Positions 46,176 to 56,438 are shown, counted from the stretch's first letter. The stretch: 64,000 bases of DNA from Bog-950 sp046329535 (GCA_046329535.1 JAXLUN010000002.1:310001-374000); one strand, 5' to 3'. Numbers and translations: made by a program. Notes: a model not told the origin generated them from the sequence alone.

Positions 46176-47159
46176 CTACGGTTCATCCTTGAAAGGATGC
46201 TTAGACAATGGCTTGTAAGCGAATGGATGAACATTACCCTTTAATCCTATCGGAATTTGGTTTCGAATTTCCGATACAAGTTGAATTGCCGGAAGAACAT
46301 CTTTTATGTGAAAACCATTTCCAGATAAAATCTCGCGATAACTTTCAACATGCAAATCCGCAAATCCCTCGTTGAAAGAAATTTCATTCCCATCTAGCAA
46401 TAATGACCTATAAACAAATAAATCAGATTGTCCAGTATTTTCAGGAAGAGTTTCATGGTTAATGCTCAAGAACCATCTCACTCTTGCTTTTTTGAGGATT
46501 AAATACCCTGATACTCGATCATGAGTATTAAGATGGACTATATTTTCAATCACGTCACCAAAAAGCCAAATTAACATGTCAAAAAAATGTATTCCTATGT
46601 TTGTCGCTAATCCGCCAGATTTTGCAATATCTCCCTTCCAACTTGTATAATACCAATTTCCACGTGATGTGATATAAGTAAGATCTAAATCAAAAATTTT
46701 GTTTGGATCTTGATTTTCAAGAAAAAATTTTAATTGGGTAATCCTTGGGTGTAGCCTCATTTGTAGAATATTGCTAATTTCTTTACCATACTCTCTTTCT
46801 ACTTCCAGTAAACTAATAGCATTCCATACATTCAATACCAAGGGTTTTTCGCATATCACATCACATCCTAAACGTAATCCAAAACGAATATGTGAATCGT
46901 GAAGGTAGTTGGGAGAACAAATAGAGATATAATCTAATCCTCCGTTTTGCCTTTTTAGTTTCTCCAGATACCGATCAAATCGTTCAAATTCTACAAAAAA
47001 TGCTGTCTTGGGAAAATATGAATCTAATACACCCACATTGTCATTGGGATCATAAGCAGCAACAAGCTCTCCACCCGTATCTTTTATGGCTCTAAGATGC
47101 TTAGGTGTTATATAGCCGGCAGCACCTATTATTGCATATCGTTTAGATTCGCTCATCAA
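46176..47159 (-). CDS. Gfo/Idh/MocA oxidoreductase, WlbA/WbpB-like
   Basis: 327 residues. An NAD-dependent sugar-nucleotide oxidoreductase fold with the Rossmann start YAIIGAAGYITPKHLRAI and the catalytic EKPL motif (CEKPLVLN), followed by GGLATNIGIHFFDMLIWLFG. The combination AAYDPNDNVGVLDSYFP and YISICSPNYLHDSHIRFGL matches my memory of the WlbA/WbpB oxidase of UDP-N-acetylglucosaminuronate 3-oxidation, which leads to diacetamido-uronic acid sugars. Other genes of that pathway are absent from the window. The gene overlaps the upstream glycosyltransferase by 17 bases. Confidence 0.78.
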   Translation of the reverse strand: MMSESKRYAIIGAAGYITPKHLRAIKDTGGELVAAYDPNDNVGVLDSYFPKTAFFVEFERFDRYLEKLKRQNGGLDYISICSPNYLHDSHIRFGLRLGCDVICEKPLVLNVWNAISLLEVEREYGKEISNILQMRLHPRITQLKFFLENQDPNKIFDLDLTYITSRGNWYYTSWKGDIAKSGGLATNIGIHFFDMLIWLFGDVIENIVHLNTHDRVSGYLILKKARVRWFLSINHETLPENTGQSDLFVYRSLLLDGNEISFNEGFADLHVESYREILSGNGFHIKDVLPAIQLVSEIRNQIPIGLKGNVHPFAYKPLSKHPFKDEP

Positions 47160-48447
47160 TATTGCTTTTAATTATATCAAACAATATTTTGCTCTGATTT
47201 TTCCTGGTGTAAAGCATATGTAAAGGCTGAAGATTCTGTTCTGGCTCAATGCCATCCATGAATTTTTGAAATTCCTTTAATATACATTCTTTCACACTAT
47301 CTACTGTTTCACACGAATACCCAGCATTTGTTGACTTAATTAAATCATCAAGCACGCCCTCATCACTTTCAACAAGTAACACGGGCCTTTTAACCGCAAA
47401 GTAATCGAATAGTTTTGTATTCAGCCAGTTTGCATTTTTCTTGCTTAATAAAAGTAACAAATGCGATTCCCTAAGTTTTGCTAGTAAGTTTTTGTATTCA
47501 ATCCTGCTTGTAGTTTTAACTAATGGCGTTACTGCTTCACTAAAATTCAATAGCCTGTTTCTTGCGTCAGAATAAGAGTCTATCGCATAGAAAATAATTT
47601 CAAAGTTTCGCTCGTTAATAATCCCGCCTTTCACCAAATCTTCAACACCCTGGAGAAAAAGTTCAAGTTTTTGGTGGGGATAAATCATTCCAGCGTAGGC
47701 AATTACATACTTATCCCTTCTTGAAACAATTCCTTTGATATCTTTTACTAGAGAATCATCATAGCCATTATAGATAACTTCAATTTTCTTATTGGTAAAT
47801 ATTCTACCGATCTCATCCTTATACGGCTGGGCCGCTGTTGTTATATAATCTGCTGTATGGACGATTTTTATCTCCTGTGCCCTAAAAAACCTGTGCAGAT
47901 TTTTTTGTACAAAACTAAGTTTATACCCCCCTTGATTACTTGTCCAGCAGTCTCGATAATCAGCAACCCACGGTATTCCAAATTCTTTAGAAAGTTTGGA
48001 GGCATATCTAAACAAGATAAATGGCTGGCCTGTAGCAATAATGAGGTCAAATTTTTGCCTATCTAAAACACTTCGGGCCTCATAGTAAATTGACGATTTT
48101 GAGTCAAATGAAAAGGATACCCATTCCAAAAGACTGTAGGCTAAGGAGAGTATCTTTCTGATTAACTCAAATCTTTGGGTGCCAGCCGCTATCAAAAGAA
48201 GATCGCGCAAATTAGGTTTATATGCTGTACGGATTACAGAAACTTCATCTCTGGACTTTTCAAAGTTGGTAGTAGTTTGTGTGGGCTTGACAAAATCTTC
48301 AGCACTATTGGTATTTGAAGACCAATGCCGTGTTACTACCGTAATCTGAGCGCCAAGTTCACTCCAATATCGAGCCCAATAATAAGGTCGCTGCCCCCCA
48401 ATAGAAATCAATGGAGGGTATTCGTACGCAATAATTAAAATCTTCAC
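47143..48447 (-). CDS. Glycosyltransferase family 4
   Basis: About 434 residues. The likely start is a GTG at 48447 (KILIIAYEYPPLISIGG); an ATG at 48474 is possible, and the frame is open to 48492. The N-terminal acceptor domain has PYYWARYWSELGAQITVVT, and the second domain starts KYVIAYAGMIYPHQKLELFLQ, a GT4 pattern. The C-terminal donor region has YFAVKRPVLLVESDEGVLDD. It is the first gene of the five-gene minus-strand glycan operon, divergent from the flippase. Confidence 0.8.
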   Translation of the reverse strand: MKILIIAYEYPPLISIGGQRPYYWARYWSELGAQITVVTRHWSSNTNSAEDFVKPTQTTTNFEKSRDEVSVIRTAYKPNLRDLLLIAAGTQRFELIRKILSLAYSLLEWVSFSFDSKSSIYYEARSVLDRQKFDLIIATGQPFILFRYASKLSKEFGIPWVADYRDCWTSNQGGYKLSFVQKNLHRFFRAQEIKIVHTADYITTAAQPYKDEIGRIFTNKKIEVIYNGYDDSLVKDIKGIVSRRDKYVIAYAGMIYPHQKLELFLQGVEDLVKGGIINERNFEIIFYAIDSYSDARNRLLNFSEAVTPLVKTTSRIEYKNLLAKLRESHLLLLLSKKNANWLNTKLFDYFAVKRPVLLVESDEGVLDDLIKSTNAGYSCETVDSVKECILKEFQKFMDGIEPEQNLQPLHMLYTRKNQSKILFDIIKSNIDERI

Positions 48448-48580
48448 AAACTCGAAAATAATACTTAATGCCATTAAACATACAACACACAACTTCGCAC
48501 CTATTAAAATATCCTGTATAATTGGATTTGATATAGAAATTTGTTCTGACTTAGAAATAATTTACAAAAAATCACAATAA

Positions 48581-50038
48581 ATGTCCTCTCTCAAAAAAGT
48601 TCTTGAAAACACTTTCTTGTACTCTCTTACGAACATTTTATTGAGAGCCACTTCAATAATTTTTTTTCCCATCTTTTCCTCGTATTTAATTCGCTCAGAT
48701 TATGGAATTCTGTCCTTTTCTCAAAGTGTAATGGTTTTTACTTCCATATTTTCTGGATTGGAGTTAAGTAAAGCAATAACTCGTTTTACTTACAAAAAAA
48801 ATGAAGTTAAATTTTCTGGAGATGAGTTGATATCTAACACACTAACCATTACATTGATAACAAGTGTTGTAACAGTAGTTCCATTGCTGTTTGTTGGGCA
48901 GATTTTACTCAGGCCAGTTTTGTCTGATATACCTTTTTATCCTTTTATTTCCTTAACTCTGGTAGCTATACCTTTTAAGTCTCTAATAGATATATACCGC
49001 GAATATCTTAAAGCGAATCATGAAGGGAAAAAAGTTTTCTACCTGGATATGGGTTTCTTTGGGTGCAATATCGGACTCAATCTTTTTTTTGTGATAGCTT
49101 TTGATATGCACTCACTAGGAATAATTGTTAGCACTTTTGTTTCTTGTTTGATATTTGCTGTAGTGCTATGGTTTGTATTTTACAGGAAAATAAAACTTAC
49201 GATACATTGGGAAAATGCACGAGTCATATTAAACTTTTCTTTACCCTTAATTCCCTTTGCCATACTAAATGCCTTGTTTGACAGTACCGACAAAATGTTT
49301 TTGAATTCAAAACATGGCTCCTCATATTCTGGAATATATTACATAGCTATAACTTTTGCAGGAATTTTTTCAGTTACTAAAGAAGCTATTACAAGTGCTA
49401 TTACACCATGGATATATAATGCTTTATCCAATCAAAAAAACGACTATATCAGAAATGTTATCTCGTCTGTTTTTTTAATGACTGGCTTGTTGGCAATTGC
49501 TGGGGCTTGGTTTTCTAAAGAAGTGCTATCACTTCTAGCTTCTAATAAAGATTTAATAGCTGCCTATAAGTATATCCCTTTACTAGTATCAGGATTGTAT
49601 GTCATCTTCTTGGGTCAGTTGTTCAACATAAAAACAATTTACTTTGGAAGACATAGTAGATACCTTTTCGTATCAACCCTAATAGGAATAGTTTTTTGTA
49701 TTGCTAGCTGCTTTATTTTTATACAAAATGGGAATATGGGAATTCTAGGGGCAGCATTAGCACGCTTCATAGGTTACCTTGCCCTAGTCGTTACAGCGGT
49801 TTTTTTAAGCAGACTGGAAAGTGACAGAAACGAAATTTACGATATACCCTTTTTAACTGTAGTATGCGTTATTGTTTCAGCACTTATCTTTTTCCCATTA
49901 TTTTTGGATGGCTCTATATGGCAACAACTATTTATTAAAAGTTGCGCACTAGCGGTGTTATTGGCTGCAGTATTAATTTTTGTAAATAAAAAATTTGATC
50001 TGCTATCTATAGCAATGAAAAAGTTTAAGAACAATTAA
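48581..50038 (+). CDS. Polysaccharide flippase (Wzx/RfbX-like)
   Basis: 485 residues with about 12 to 14 hydrophobic segments. The N-terminus LENTFLYSLTNILLRATSIIFFPIFSSYL and the second-half segment ITFAGIFSVTKEAITSAITPWIYN are typical of the oligosaccharide flippase family of the MOP superfamily. It would move the undecaprenyl-linked repeat unit across the inner membrane. This supports a Wzx/Wzy-type pathway in the locus. It stands alone on the plus strand between two minus-strand groups. Confidence 0.85.
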   Translation: MSSLKKVLENTFLYSLTNILLRATSIIFFPIFSSYLIRSDYGILSFSQSVMVFTSIFSGLELSKAITRFTYKKNEVKFSGDELISNTLTITLITSVVTVVPLLFVGQILLRPVLSDIPFYPFISLTLVAIPFKSLIDIYREYLKANHEGKKVFYLDMGFFGCNIGLNLFFVIAFDMHSLGIIVSTFVSCLIFAVVLWFVFYRKIKLTIHWENARVILNFSLPLIPFAILNALFDSTDKMFLNSKHGSSYSGIYYIAITFAGIFSVTKEAITSAITPWIYNALSNQKNDYIRNVISSVFLMTGLLAIAGAWFSKEVLSLLASNKDLIAAYKYIPLLVSGLYVIFLGQLFNIKTIYFGRHSRYLFVSTLIGIVFCIASCFIFIQNGNMGILGAALARFIGYLALVVTAVFLSRLESDRNEIYDIPFLTVVCVIVSALIFFPLFLDGSIWQQLFIKSCALAVLLAAVLIFVNKKFDLLSIAMKKFKNN

Positions 50039-50066
50039 TAAAATAATGATTCAAACTACGCATTTT

Positions 50067-51029
50067 CTACTTTTTGTTCTTGTAATACCATTCAACAAAA
50101 TGTCTAATGCCATCTTGTAAGTTAGTTGCCGGATCGTAGTCAAAAATCTTCCGCGCTTTCGATATGTCTGCATAAGTTATTGTAACATCTCCCGGTTTAA
50201 TATCGGATACATCTATAGCTGGACTTTTGTTCATTACTTGAGCTATCGTACTTATCAAATCAGTAAGCTTAATAGGTTTCATGTTTCCTAAATTAACCAA
50301 TTCAAACACCATGTTATGTGATAAAATATAGTTTAGTGCAGCCGAAAATCCTGATACAATGTCTGAAACATAAGTATAATCTCTTGACGTAGCACCGTTG
50401 CCATAAACGGTGATTGGCAGTCCCAAATCTATATTTCTTACAAATTTATAAATGGCTAAATCCGGCCGTTGTCTGGGTCCATATACAGTAAAAAGACGCA
50501 AGTTTATAATGTCAAAATCATATAAATGATGGTAATTAAAGTTTAACAGTTCACAAGAACGCTTAGTGAATGCGTATGGTGAGATAGGTTCATTTACCAT
50601 ATCTTTTTCGCAAAACGGAACCGACCTATTATTTCCGTAAACAGAAGACGAAGATGCAAATATCATTTTTTTAATACTTGCTTTTTTCATATAGTTCAAC
50701 AAATTTGCTGTAGCTATAATGTTAGAATCAATATAGTCATTTATCTGACTAATAGAAGGCAAAACACCAACCTTACCTGCCAAGTGTATAACCACATCAT
50801 AATTGTTATGATCCATCTTTTTTTCGAAATCTGACAGCCTTAAATCAGTTTCAAAAAACTTAAACACCTCATATCTATTGATGATTCGAAGATTATCCTC
50901 TTTAATTGTCCTGGGATAAAATGGATCGAAATTGTCTATACCATGGACCTCGTATCCCTGACTCAATAACGCCTCCGCAAGATGTGACCCAATAAAACCA
51001 CAACACCCAGTAACTAGTATTTTTTTCAT
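50067..51029 (-). CDS. NAD-dependent sugar epimerase/dehydratase (UDP-glucuronate 4-epimerase-like)
   Basis: 320 residues. Extended SDR fold with NAD motif TGCCGFIGSHLAEALL, DNFDPFYPRTIKEDNL, the substrate-handling SSSSVYG and Y-x3-K in YAFTKRSCE, and LRLFTVYGPRQRPDLAIYKF. The FYPRTIKE loop and the RPDLAIYKF motif are typical of UDP-glucuronate 4-epimerases, which make UDP-galacturonate. Substrate is inferred. Divergent from the GME-like gene with a 188-base gap, in which no further element was recognised. Confidence 0.82.
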   Translation of the reverse strand: MKKILVTGCCGFIGSHLAEALLSQGYEVHGIDNFDPFYPRTIKEDNLRIINRYEVFKFFETDLRLSDFEKKMDHNNYDVVIHLAGKVGVLPSISQINDYIDSNIIATANLLNYMKKASIKKMIFASSSSVYGNNRSVPFCEKDMVNEPISPYAFTKRSCELLNFNYHHLYDFDIINLRLFTVYGPRQRPDLAIYKFVRNIDLGLPITVYGNGATSRDYTYVSDIVSGFSAALNYILSHNMVFELVNLGNMKPIKLTDLISTIAQVMNKSPAIDVSDIKPGDVTITYADISKARKIFDYDPATNLQDGIRHFVEWYYKNKK

Positions 51030-51217
51030 AACAACATTTTATATCAAAAAGATTAGATCGATTGTTGATTCCTAAACATACCAATTTTCGCTAGCGGCTA
51101 ATTAGAAAATTAATTTCTAATTAGTACAATCCCGGTGCCTATGTTTCGGTTTGTGCCCTGTATATTGTTTTGTTGTTGTTATAAAAATTACCATGTTTGT
51201 CAAAATATTAAACGAGA

Positions 51218-52180
51218 ATGAATAACAAAAAAGCATTAGTGTGTGGTGCAGGAGGGTTTATTGGAAGTCACCTTGTTAACCGACTAAAAAAAGAAGGATT
51301 TTGGGTTAGAGGTGTTGATTTAAAACAAACTGAATTTTCTGCGACACAAGCGGATGATTTTGTAATTGGTGATTTGAGAGAGCAGTCTGTATGCAGAAAC
51401 GTACTAGATCAACAGTTTGATCAAGTATATCAACTGGCAGCTGATATGGGAGGAGCCGGCTATATTTTTACGGGCGAAAATGATGCAAACGTTATGCATA
51501 ACTCGGTTCTAATAAACATCAACATTGTTGAACAATGTGTAAAACACAAGGTAGGAAAAGTGTTTTATTCCTCTTCTGCTTGTATGTATCCTGAACATAA
51601 CCAAATGGATCCAGACAATCCAAAATGTAACGAAGATTCTGCATATCCTGCGAATCCAGATAGTGAGTATGGTTGGGAGAAACTTTTCAGCGAACGTTTG
51701 TTTCTAGCATTCAGCCGAAATTACGGATTGAATGTTCGGGTTGCAAGATTTCACAATATCTTTGGTCCAGAAGGAACCTGGCGCGGAGGTAAAGAGAAAG
51801 CGCCTGCAGCCATTTGCCGTAAAGTTCTTGAAGCTCCTGATGGAGGAGCCATAGAAATTTGGGGCGATGGGAAACAAACAAGGTCTTTTCTCTTTGTAGA
51901 TGAATGTGTTGAAGCAGTAAGAAGATTAGTTGAATCTGATTTTACTGGACCAGTTAACATTGGCTCTGAAGAAATGATATCAATTAATGACTTAGCAAAA
52001 ATGGTCATAAGTATTTCAGGCAAAAACCTTTCTATCAAAAACATACCGGGCCCAACTGGTGTACGTGGTAGAAACTCTGACAACAAGTTGATTGCAGAAA
52101 AGTTAAATTGGGCTCCGTCTATGCCTTTAATAGAAGGAATGTCAAAGACTTATAAATGGATATCTACCCAGATGGTATAA
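51218..52180 (+). CDS. GDP-mannose 3,5-epimerase-like SDR enzyme
   Basis: 320 residues. Closely patterned on plant GDP-mannose 3,5-epimerase: QLAADMGGAGYI, YSSSACMYPEHNQ with C122 (the catalytic Cys position), YGWEKLFSE with Y151 and K155, and RFHNIFGPEGTWRGGKEKAPAAICRK with K194 in the second catalytic-base position, then GVRGRNSDN near the end. The Arabidopsis enzyme makes GDP-L-galactose and GDP-L-gulose from GDP-D-mannose. A product of this type would give an L-hexose building block to the glycan. It begins a plus-strand run with the two next glycosyltransferases, the carbamoyltransferase and asnB. Confidence 0.88.
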   Translation: MNNKKALVCGAGGFIGSHLVNRLKKEGFWVRGVDLKQTEFSATQADDFVIGDLREQSVCRNVLDQQFDQVYQLAADMGGAGYIFTGENDANVMHNSVLININIVEQCVKHKVGKVFYSSSACMYPEHNQMDPDNPKCNEDSAYPANPDSEYGWEKLFSERLFLAFSRNYGLNVRVARFHNIFGPEGTWRGGKEKAPAAICRKVLEAPDGGAIEIWGDGKQTRSFLFVDECVEAVRRLVESDFTGPVNIGSEEMISINDLAKMVISISGKNLSIKNIPGPTGVRGRNSDNKLIAEKLNWAPSMPLIEGMSKTYKWISTQMV

Positions 52181-52280
52181 TGTTTGAAAGTTAAACTTGA
52201 TCCACCTTCATTAGGATATATAAACATACTTATCTCTAACATCACATCGATGATTTTGTCTCGACATAATCACTTGACAT

Positions 52281-53471
52281 ATGCAAAAGACACATTGGGA
52301 TTTGGATTATTATTCTCGTAAAGTAGTTTTTGCAGTTTTTCTAGTTAGTCTCTTTTCCATAAAGGGTTTCTCAAAGTTTTACTCGCTTGTGTTTAAGTAT
52401 CGTAAGCGCAAACCCCAAAAGATTAAATCCATTGCTGCTGTATGGTATTGGCCATATGACTTTCCATCTGCAAGTTATACTCGACTTGGTAAATGGAAAC
52501 AGTACTTTGAGGCAGAAGGGATAAAGTACGACAATTATTACGTTGGAAGCATGGATGAGAAGGTTAACGAATACGAAGGAAAGTCATGGACAAAAAAGTA
52601 TTGGTTTTATTTAAAAATACTTTGGAGGCGATTCCCTCAGTTCTTAGCATTGCGTAAATATGATGTAGTTTGGGTGGATAGGTGGTTTTTACCGTATTAT
52701 CCCTCCAAAGACGCTTTTTGGGAAAAAGCAATTAAAAGTATGGTGCCATACTTTGTGATAGATAGTACCGATGGCACCGACTATGAAGGAAATCCAAAAC
52801 TGATTATTGATATTTTTAACGCAGCAGATCGCGTTACTGTAGCATACGAGGGACTGTACAATTTCTATCATCCTATTTTCAAGGAGAAGATAGCTCGATT
52901 CAATTATACAATTATTGAAGATGATTACAAACTTCGTACTGACTGGAAAGATAAAAGTAAGTATACCATTGGCTGGATGGGTAGTCCTTATAATTTCGAA
53001 TACGTCAAACAAATTGAGCCTGAATTACAGAAAGTAGCCATCAAGTACCCTTTTAAACTGGTAATTATTTGTCGCCAAAAAGTAGATATCAATATACCTG
53101 GTGCAGACATAGAATATCATAAGTATGGAGACGACTATTATGACTTGATTCAAAGTTTTGACATCGGAATTTCTCCTTTCACAGAAAAAAACTTTGGGAC
53201 AACCGGAAAAATCGGGATGAAACACCAAGAATTTCTTCTTTGTCAAATCCCCCAAGTTTGTTCTCCTCAAGGAATTTCGGAACATGCTGTAAGCGGAGTT
53301 AATTGCTTAATCGCAGATGAAATAGAAGAGTGGTCGCCTGCACTTTTGAAGTTAATAGAAAGTTCAGAGTTGCGAGAAAAACTTGCCAAAGAAGGTAGGC
53401 GAATGTGTTTGGAACATTACACATATGACGGCCAATGGCCATTGGCTTTAAATGCCCTAACCTCGTTTTAA
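52281..53471 (+). CDS. Glycosyltransferase (GT4-like)
   Basis: 396 residues, no membrane anchor of note except a hydrophobic N-terminal stretch (VVFAVFLVSLFSIKGFS). The first domain contains AVWYWPYDFPSASYTRLGKW and KYDVVWVDRW; the second starts YTIGWMGSPYNFEYVKQI, and the donor region has GISPFTEKNFGTTGKIGMKH and HQEFLLCQIPQVCSP. The GT-B layout fits family 4-like enzymes. Donor and acceptor are unknown. Downstream of the GME-like gene by 100 bases. Confidence 0.7.
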   Translation: MQKTHWDLDYYSRKVVFAVFLVSLFSIKGFSKFYSLVFKYRKRKPQKIKSIAAVWYWPYDFPSASYTRLGKWKQYFEAEGIKYDNYYVGSMDEKVNEYEGKSWTKKYWFYLKILWRRFPQFLALRKYDVVWVDRWFLPYYPSKDAFWEKAIKSMVPYFVIDSTDGTDYEGNPKLIIDIFNAADRVTVAYEGLYNFYHPIFKEKIARFNYTIIEDDYKLRTDWKDKSKYTIGWMGSPYNFEYVKQIEPELQKVAIKYPFKLVIICRQKVDINIPGADIEYHKYGDDYYDLIQSFDIGISPFTEKNFGTTGKIGMKHQEFLLCQIPQVCSPQGISEHAVSGVNCLIADEIEEWSPALLKLIESSELREKLAKEGRRMCLEHYTYDGQWPLALNALTSF

Positions 53472-53490
53472 AATTTTGGCAGCTGAAAAA

Positions 53491-54549
53491 ATGGACGATT
53501 CTCAGAAAAGTAGGGTGGGCATTTTGGTATACCCTGGCTGGGAAAATGCTTTATACTACAACTGCTTATATCAGGGGCTCACTGATGTTAACTACGCACA
53601 GTATCATGGTGCATTTTTCGCGCTTTACAGGAATTTTACCCCCCAAGAAAATCAGATACTTCATCTTCATTGGACGGCTGATTTATTTGCAGTTACGGAA
53701 AAACGAACGAGCCATTTTTTAATCCGTTTCATTATTTCACTTATCGATCTTGTCCTTGTTAAATTTGTCAAGAAGGCAAACATTGTTTGGACCGTACATA
53801 ATCTTTACGCTCATAACTGCAAACACCGAATCGCAGACAAACTTGGAAGAATCCTCCTGGGTAAGTTAGCCAACAGGGTTATTGTTCAAAGTGCAATTGC
53901 TCATGACTTGGTGATAAGAGAGTTTCATATTCCGTCAGGAAAAATCCATATTATACCTCACGGTCATTTTATAGATATATATCCCAATATTATCACCCGA
54001 GAGGATGCCCGAAAAAAGTTAAACATAAATCCCTATAATACCGTATATCTTTTTTTTGGAGGATTGAGTGATTATAAAGGAGCCGATGATTTAGTTCGTG
54101 CATTTAACGAGCTACCGGACAGCAATAGTATTCTTCTGATTGCAGGTAAAAATGCTAAATCGGTTACGCATTTAATTACCAACCAAAATATTTATGTTTT
54201 CGATGGATTTATTCCGGATTCTGAATTGCAGATTTATATGAATGCAGCCGATTGGGTTGTATTACCATACAAACAAATTCTTACATCTGCATCTTTAATA
54301 ACAGCCATGGGCTTCCATAAAGCTGTAATAATTCCTCAGATGGGTACATTACCTGATTATATGCATCCTAATGGCGGAATAATTTACAAATCCGAAGAAA
54401 AAGATTGTCTACTTTCGGCACTTCGAAAAAGCAGCCAAATGAATGCACAAGATGCAGGCGAAAAAAATTTCATCAAGATTCTTGAATTCAATTGGCACAT
54501 CATTCAAAACCAAACCAAAGAAATTTATAAATCGATTTTAAATGAATAA
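53491..54549 (+). CDS. Glycosyltransferase (GT4-like)
   Basis: 352 residues from the ATG at 53491; a TTG at 53476 is a possible start five codons earlier. The second Rossmann domain starts VYLFFGGLSDYKGADDLVRA with IIPHGHFIDIYP before it, and the donor site is around ADWVVLPYKQILTSASLITA. The gene overlaps the carbamoyltransferase by 8 bases, so the two are co-translated. A role in adding a sugar that is then carbamoylated is plausible but not shown. Confidence 0.75.
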   Translation: MDDSQKSRVGILVYPGWENALYYNCLYQGLTDVNYAQYHGAFFALYRNFTPQENQILHLHWTADLFAVTEKRTSHFLIRFIISLIDLVLVKFVKKANIVWTVHNLYAHNCKHRIADKLGRILLGKLANRVIVQSAIAHDLVIREFHIPSGKIHIIPHGHFIDIYPNIITREDARKKLNINPYNTVYLFFGGLSDYKGADDLVRAFNELPDSNSILLIAGKNAKSVTHLITNQNIYVFDGFIPDSELQIYMNAADWVVLPYKQILTSASLITAMGFHKAVIIPQMGTLPDYMHPNGGIIYKSEEKDCLLSALRKSSQMNAQDAGEKNFIKILEFNWHIIQNQTKEIYKSILNE

Positions 54550-56377
54550 AAAGTACATACTAGGATTACACATAGGACATGATGCCACCACCGCTTTGAT
54601 AGATATGGAGGGAAATGTTCTTTCTGCAATGGCCGAAGAAAGAATTACCAGAATTAAGTTTCACATGGGATTTCCATATGATGGTATTGACGAAGTTTTA
54701 AAAATGGCTGGTGTTCAAAAATCTGAAATAGCATATGTTGTTGGATCTACTAAAAGACAGCTTTTTGTTGGCACTGATGAATACAACAACCTTTTTACAA
54801 CCCGAGATAAAAAGACTATAAAAGGAACTGACATTTTTAATGATGCAAAATCACCATCAATTTCAAGGGTACTAAAACTTATATCTCAAAAGTTCACAAC
54901 TCCTAAGATTACGGATAGAGCTAAATTCTTAAGTGAGTCTGAGCAGTTGACCCTGAATACTCTCCGTAAAATTTGTACAGAGATTGGTTTAGAACATGCA
55001 GAGGTATTTACTTACAACCATCACCTATGCCATGCTGCCAGTGCATATTATTATTCTGGAGAAACTGACGCAATTGTATTTACCATGGATGGTGCAGGTG
55101 ATGGAGATTGTGCAACAGTTAGCTTGGCAGAACATGGAAGGTTAAATACCGTTGCATCATTTTCAGATGCTATTTCACCAGGAAGGTTCTACTCTGAGAT
55201 CACAGGATTTTTAGGTTTTAAACGGTTACGACATGAGGGGAAATTAACCGGACTTGCGGCTTATGGTAATGCATCAAAATACTACAATGATCTCAAACAA
55301 TACATTTCATTTGATGAAAAGAAAGAGCTTTTTGTTTATAAGCAAAACACAGCAAATAGTCTTTCTAAGAAGATAAATACCATAAAGAAGGTTTACGAGG
55401 GAAAAATAACGAGCATCCCTCATACTGTCGCAATTCACGACTTTTTAGTATCGAAATATGATCCAAAAACTGATATGCAAGATCTTGCAGCGGCAGCTCA
55501 AAAGATACTTGAAGATGTGTCTATTTCATTCATTAAACACTATTTGAAAAAGTACCCTAAAAAGAAAGTATTATTAGCGGGAGGTGTTTTTGCTAATGTG
55601 AAGCTTAACCAGTTCATAGCTGAGATTCCAGGTGTTGAGTTTGTGTATATACATCAGAACATGGGTGACGGTGGACTAGCCTTGGGTGGGGCTGCTTTGC
55701 ATGCCGCAACAATCCAGAATAAACACATCTGTAAAAAACCCGCTGATGTCTATTGGGGAAATGGTTACACCAATGAAGAAATTGAAAAAGAATTGAAAAA
55801 AGAGAATATTCAATATGAATACGTACCTGATATCGAGATAAAAATTGCCCAATTAATGGCTGACAATAAAGTTATCGGCCGTTTTTACGGTGGTATGGAA
55901 TATGGCCCTCGAGCTCTGGGAAACAGAAGTATCATTGGTAGTACTACTGACCGAACAATTAACGATTGGTTAAACAAAAAACTGAAACGTACTGAGTTTA
56001 TGCCGTTTGCCCCAAGTATGATTGGTGATTTAGCAGAAGATGTTTTAGAGGGCTATAACAAACATATCAGTAGTTACACAGATCGCTTCATGACCATTAC
56101 GTATAATGTTGCTCCTAAATGGAGAGAAAAACTTCAAGCAACCACCCACGTAGACGGAACCGCCAGGCCACAAGTAGTGTTTGAAGAAAACAATCCTGAG
56201 TATTATAAAATAATTAAAGAGTACTATAAGATTACCGGCATTCCTGCTGTTATGAATACTAGTTTCAACATGCACGAAGAGCCGATTGTAAGAACCCCGT
56301 ATGATGCGATTCGTGCCTTCAGGCAAGGTTGTATGGATTATCTAGCCATAGGAAACTATTTGTGCAAAACACCATAA
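54542..56377 (+). CDS. Carbamoyltransferase (NodU/CmcH family)
   Basis: 611 residues, the family's usual length. It transfers a carbamoyl group from carbamoyl phosphate, using ATP, to a hydroxyl of a sugar or an antibiotic. The N-terminal ASKHA-like domain has LHIGHDATTALIDMEG and HHLCHAASAYYYSG, with DGAGDGD; the C-terminal YrdC-like domain has GRFYGGMEYGPRALGNRSI and MNTSFNMHEEPIV. In the glycan context it is likely to carbamoylate a sugar of the repeat unit, as NodU does for Nod factors. Confidence 0.92.
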   Translation: MNKKYILGLHIGHDATTALIDMEGNVLSAMAEERITRIKFHMGFPYDGIDEVLKMAGVQKSEIAYVVGSTKRQLFVGTDEYNNLFTTRDKKTIKGTDIFNDAKSPSISRVLKLISQKFTTPKITDRAKFLSESEQLTLNTLRKICTEIGLEHAEVFTYNHHLCHAASAYYYSGETDAIVFTMDGAGDGDCATVSLAEHGRLNTVASFSDAISPGRFYSEITGFLGFKRLRHEGKLTGLAAYGNASKYYNDLKQYISFDEKKELFVYKQNTANSLSKKINTIKKVYEGKITSIPHTVAIHDFLVSKYDPKTDMQDLAAAAQKILEDVSISFIKHYLKKYPKKKVLLAGGVFANVKLNQFIAEIPGVEFVYIHQNMGDGGLALGGAALHAATIQNKHICKKPADVYWGNGYTNEEIEKELKKENIQYEYVPDIEIKIAQLMADNKVIGRFYGGMEYGPRALGNRSIIGSTTDRTINDWLNKKLKRTEFMPFAPSMIGDLAEDVLEGYNKHISSYTDRFMTITYNVAPKWREKLQATTHVDGTARPQVVFEENNPEYYKIIKEYYKITGIPAVMNTSFNMHEEPIVRTPYDAIRAFRQGCMDYLAIGNYLCKTP

Positions 56378-56438
56378 CCTCTTCACAATACGTAATGTGT
56401 GTATTGACTGTTAATGATAATCATATACGTAGCTATAC

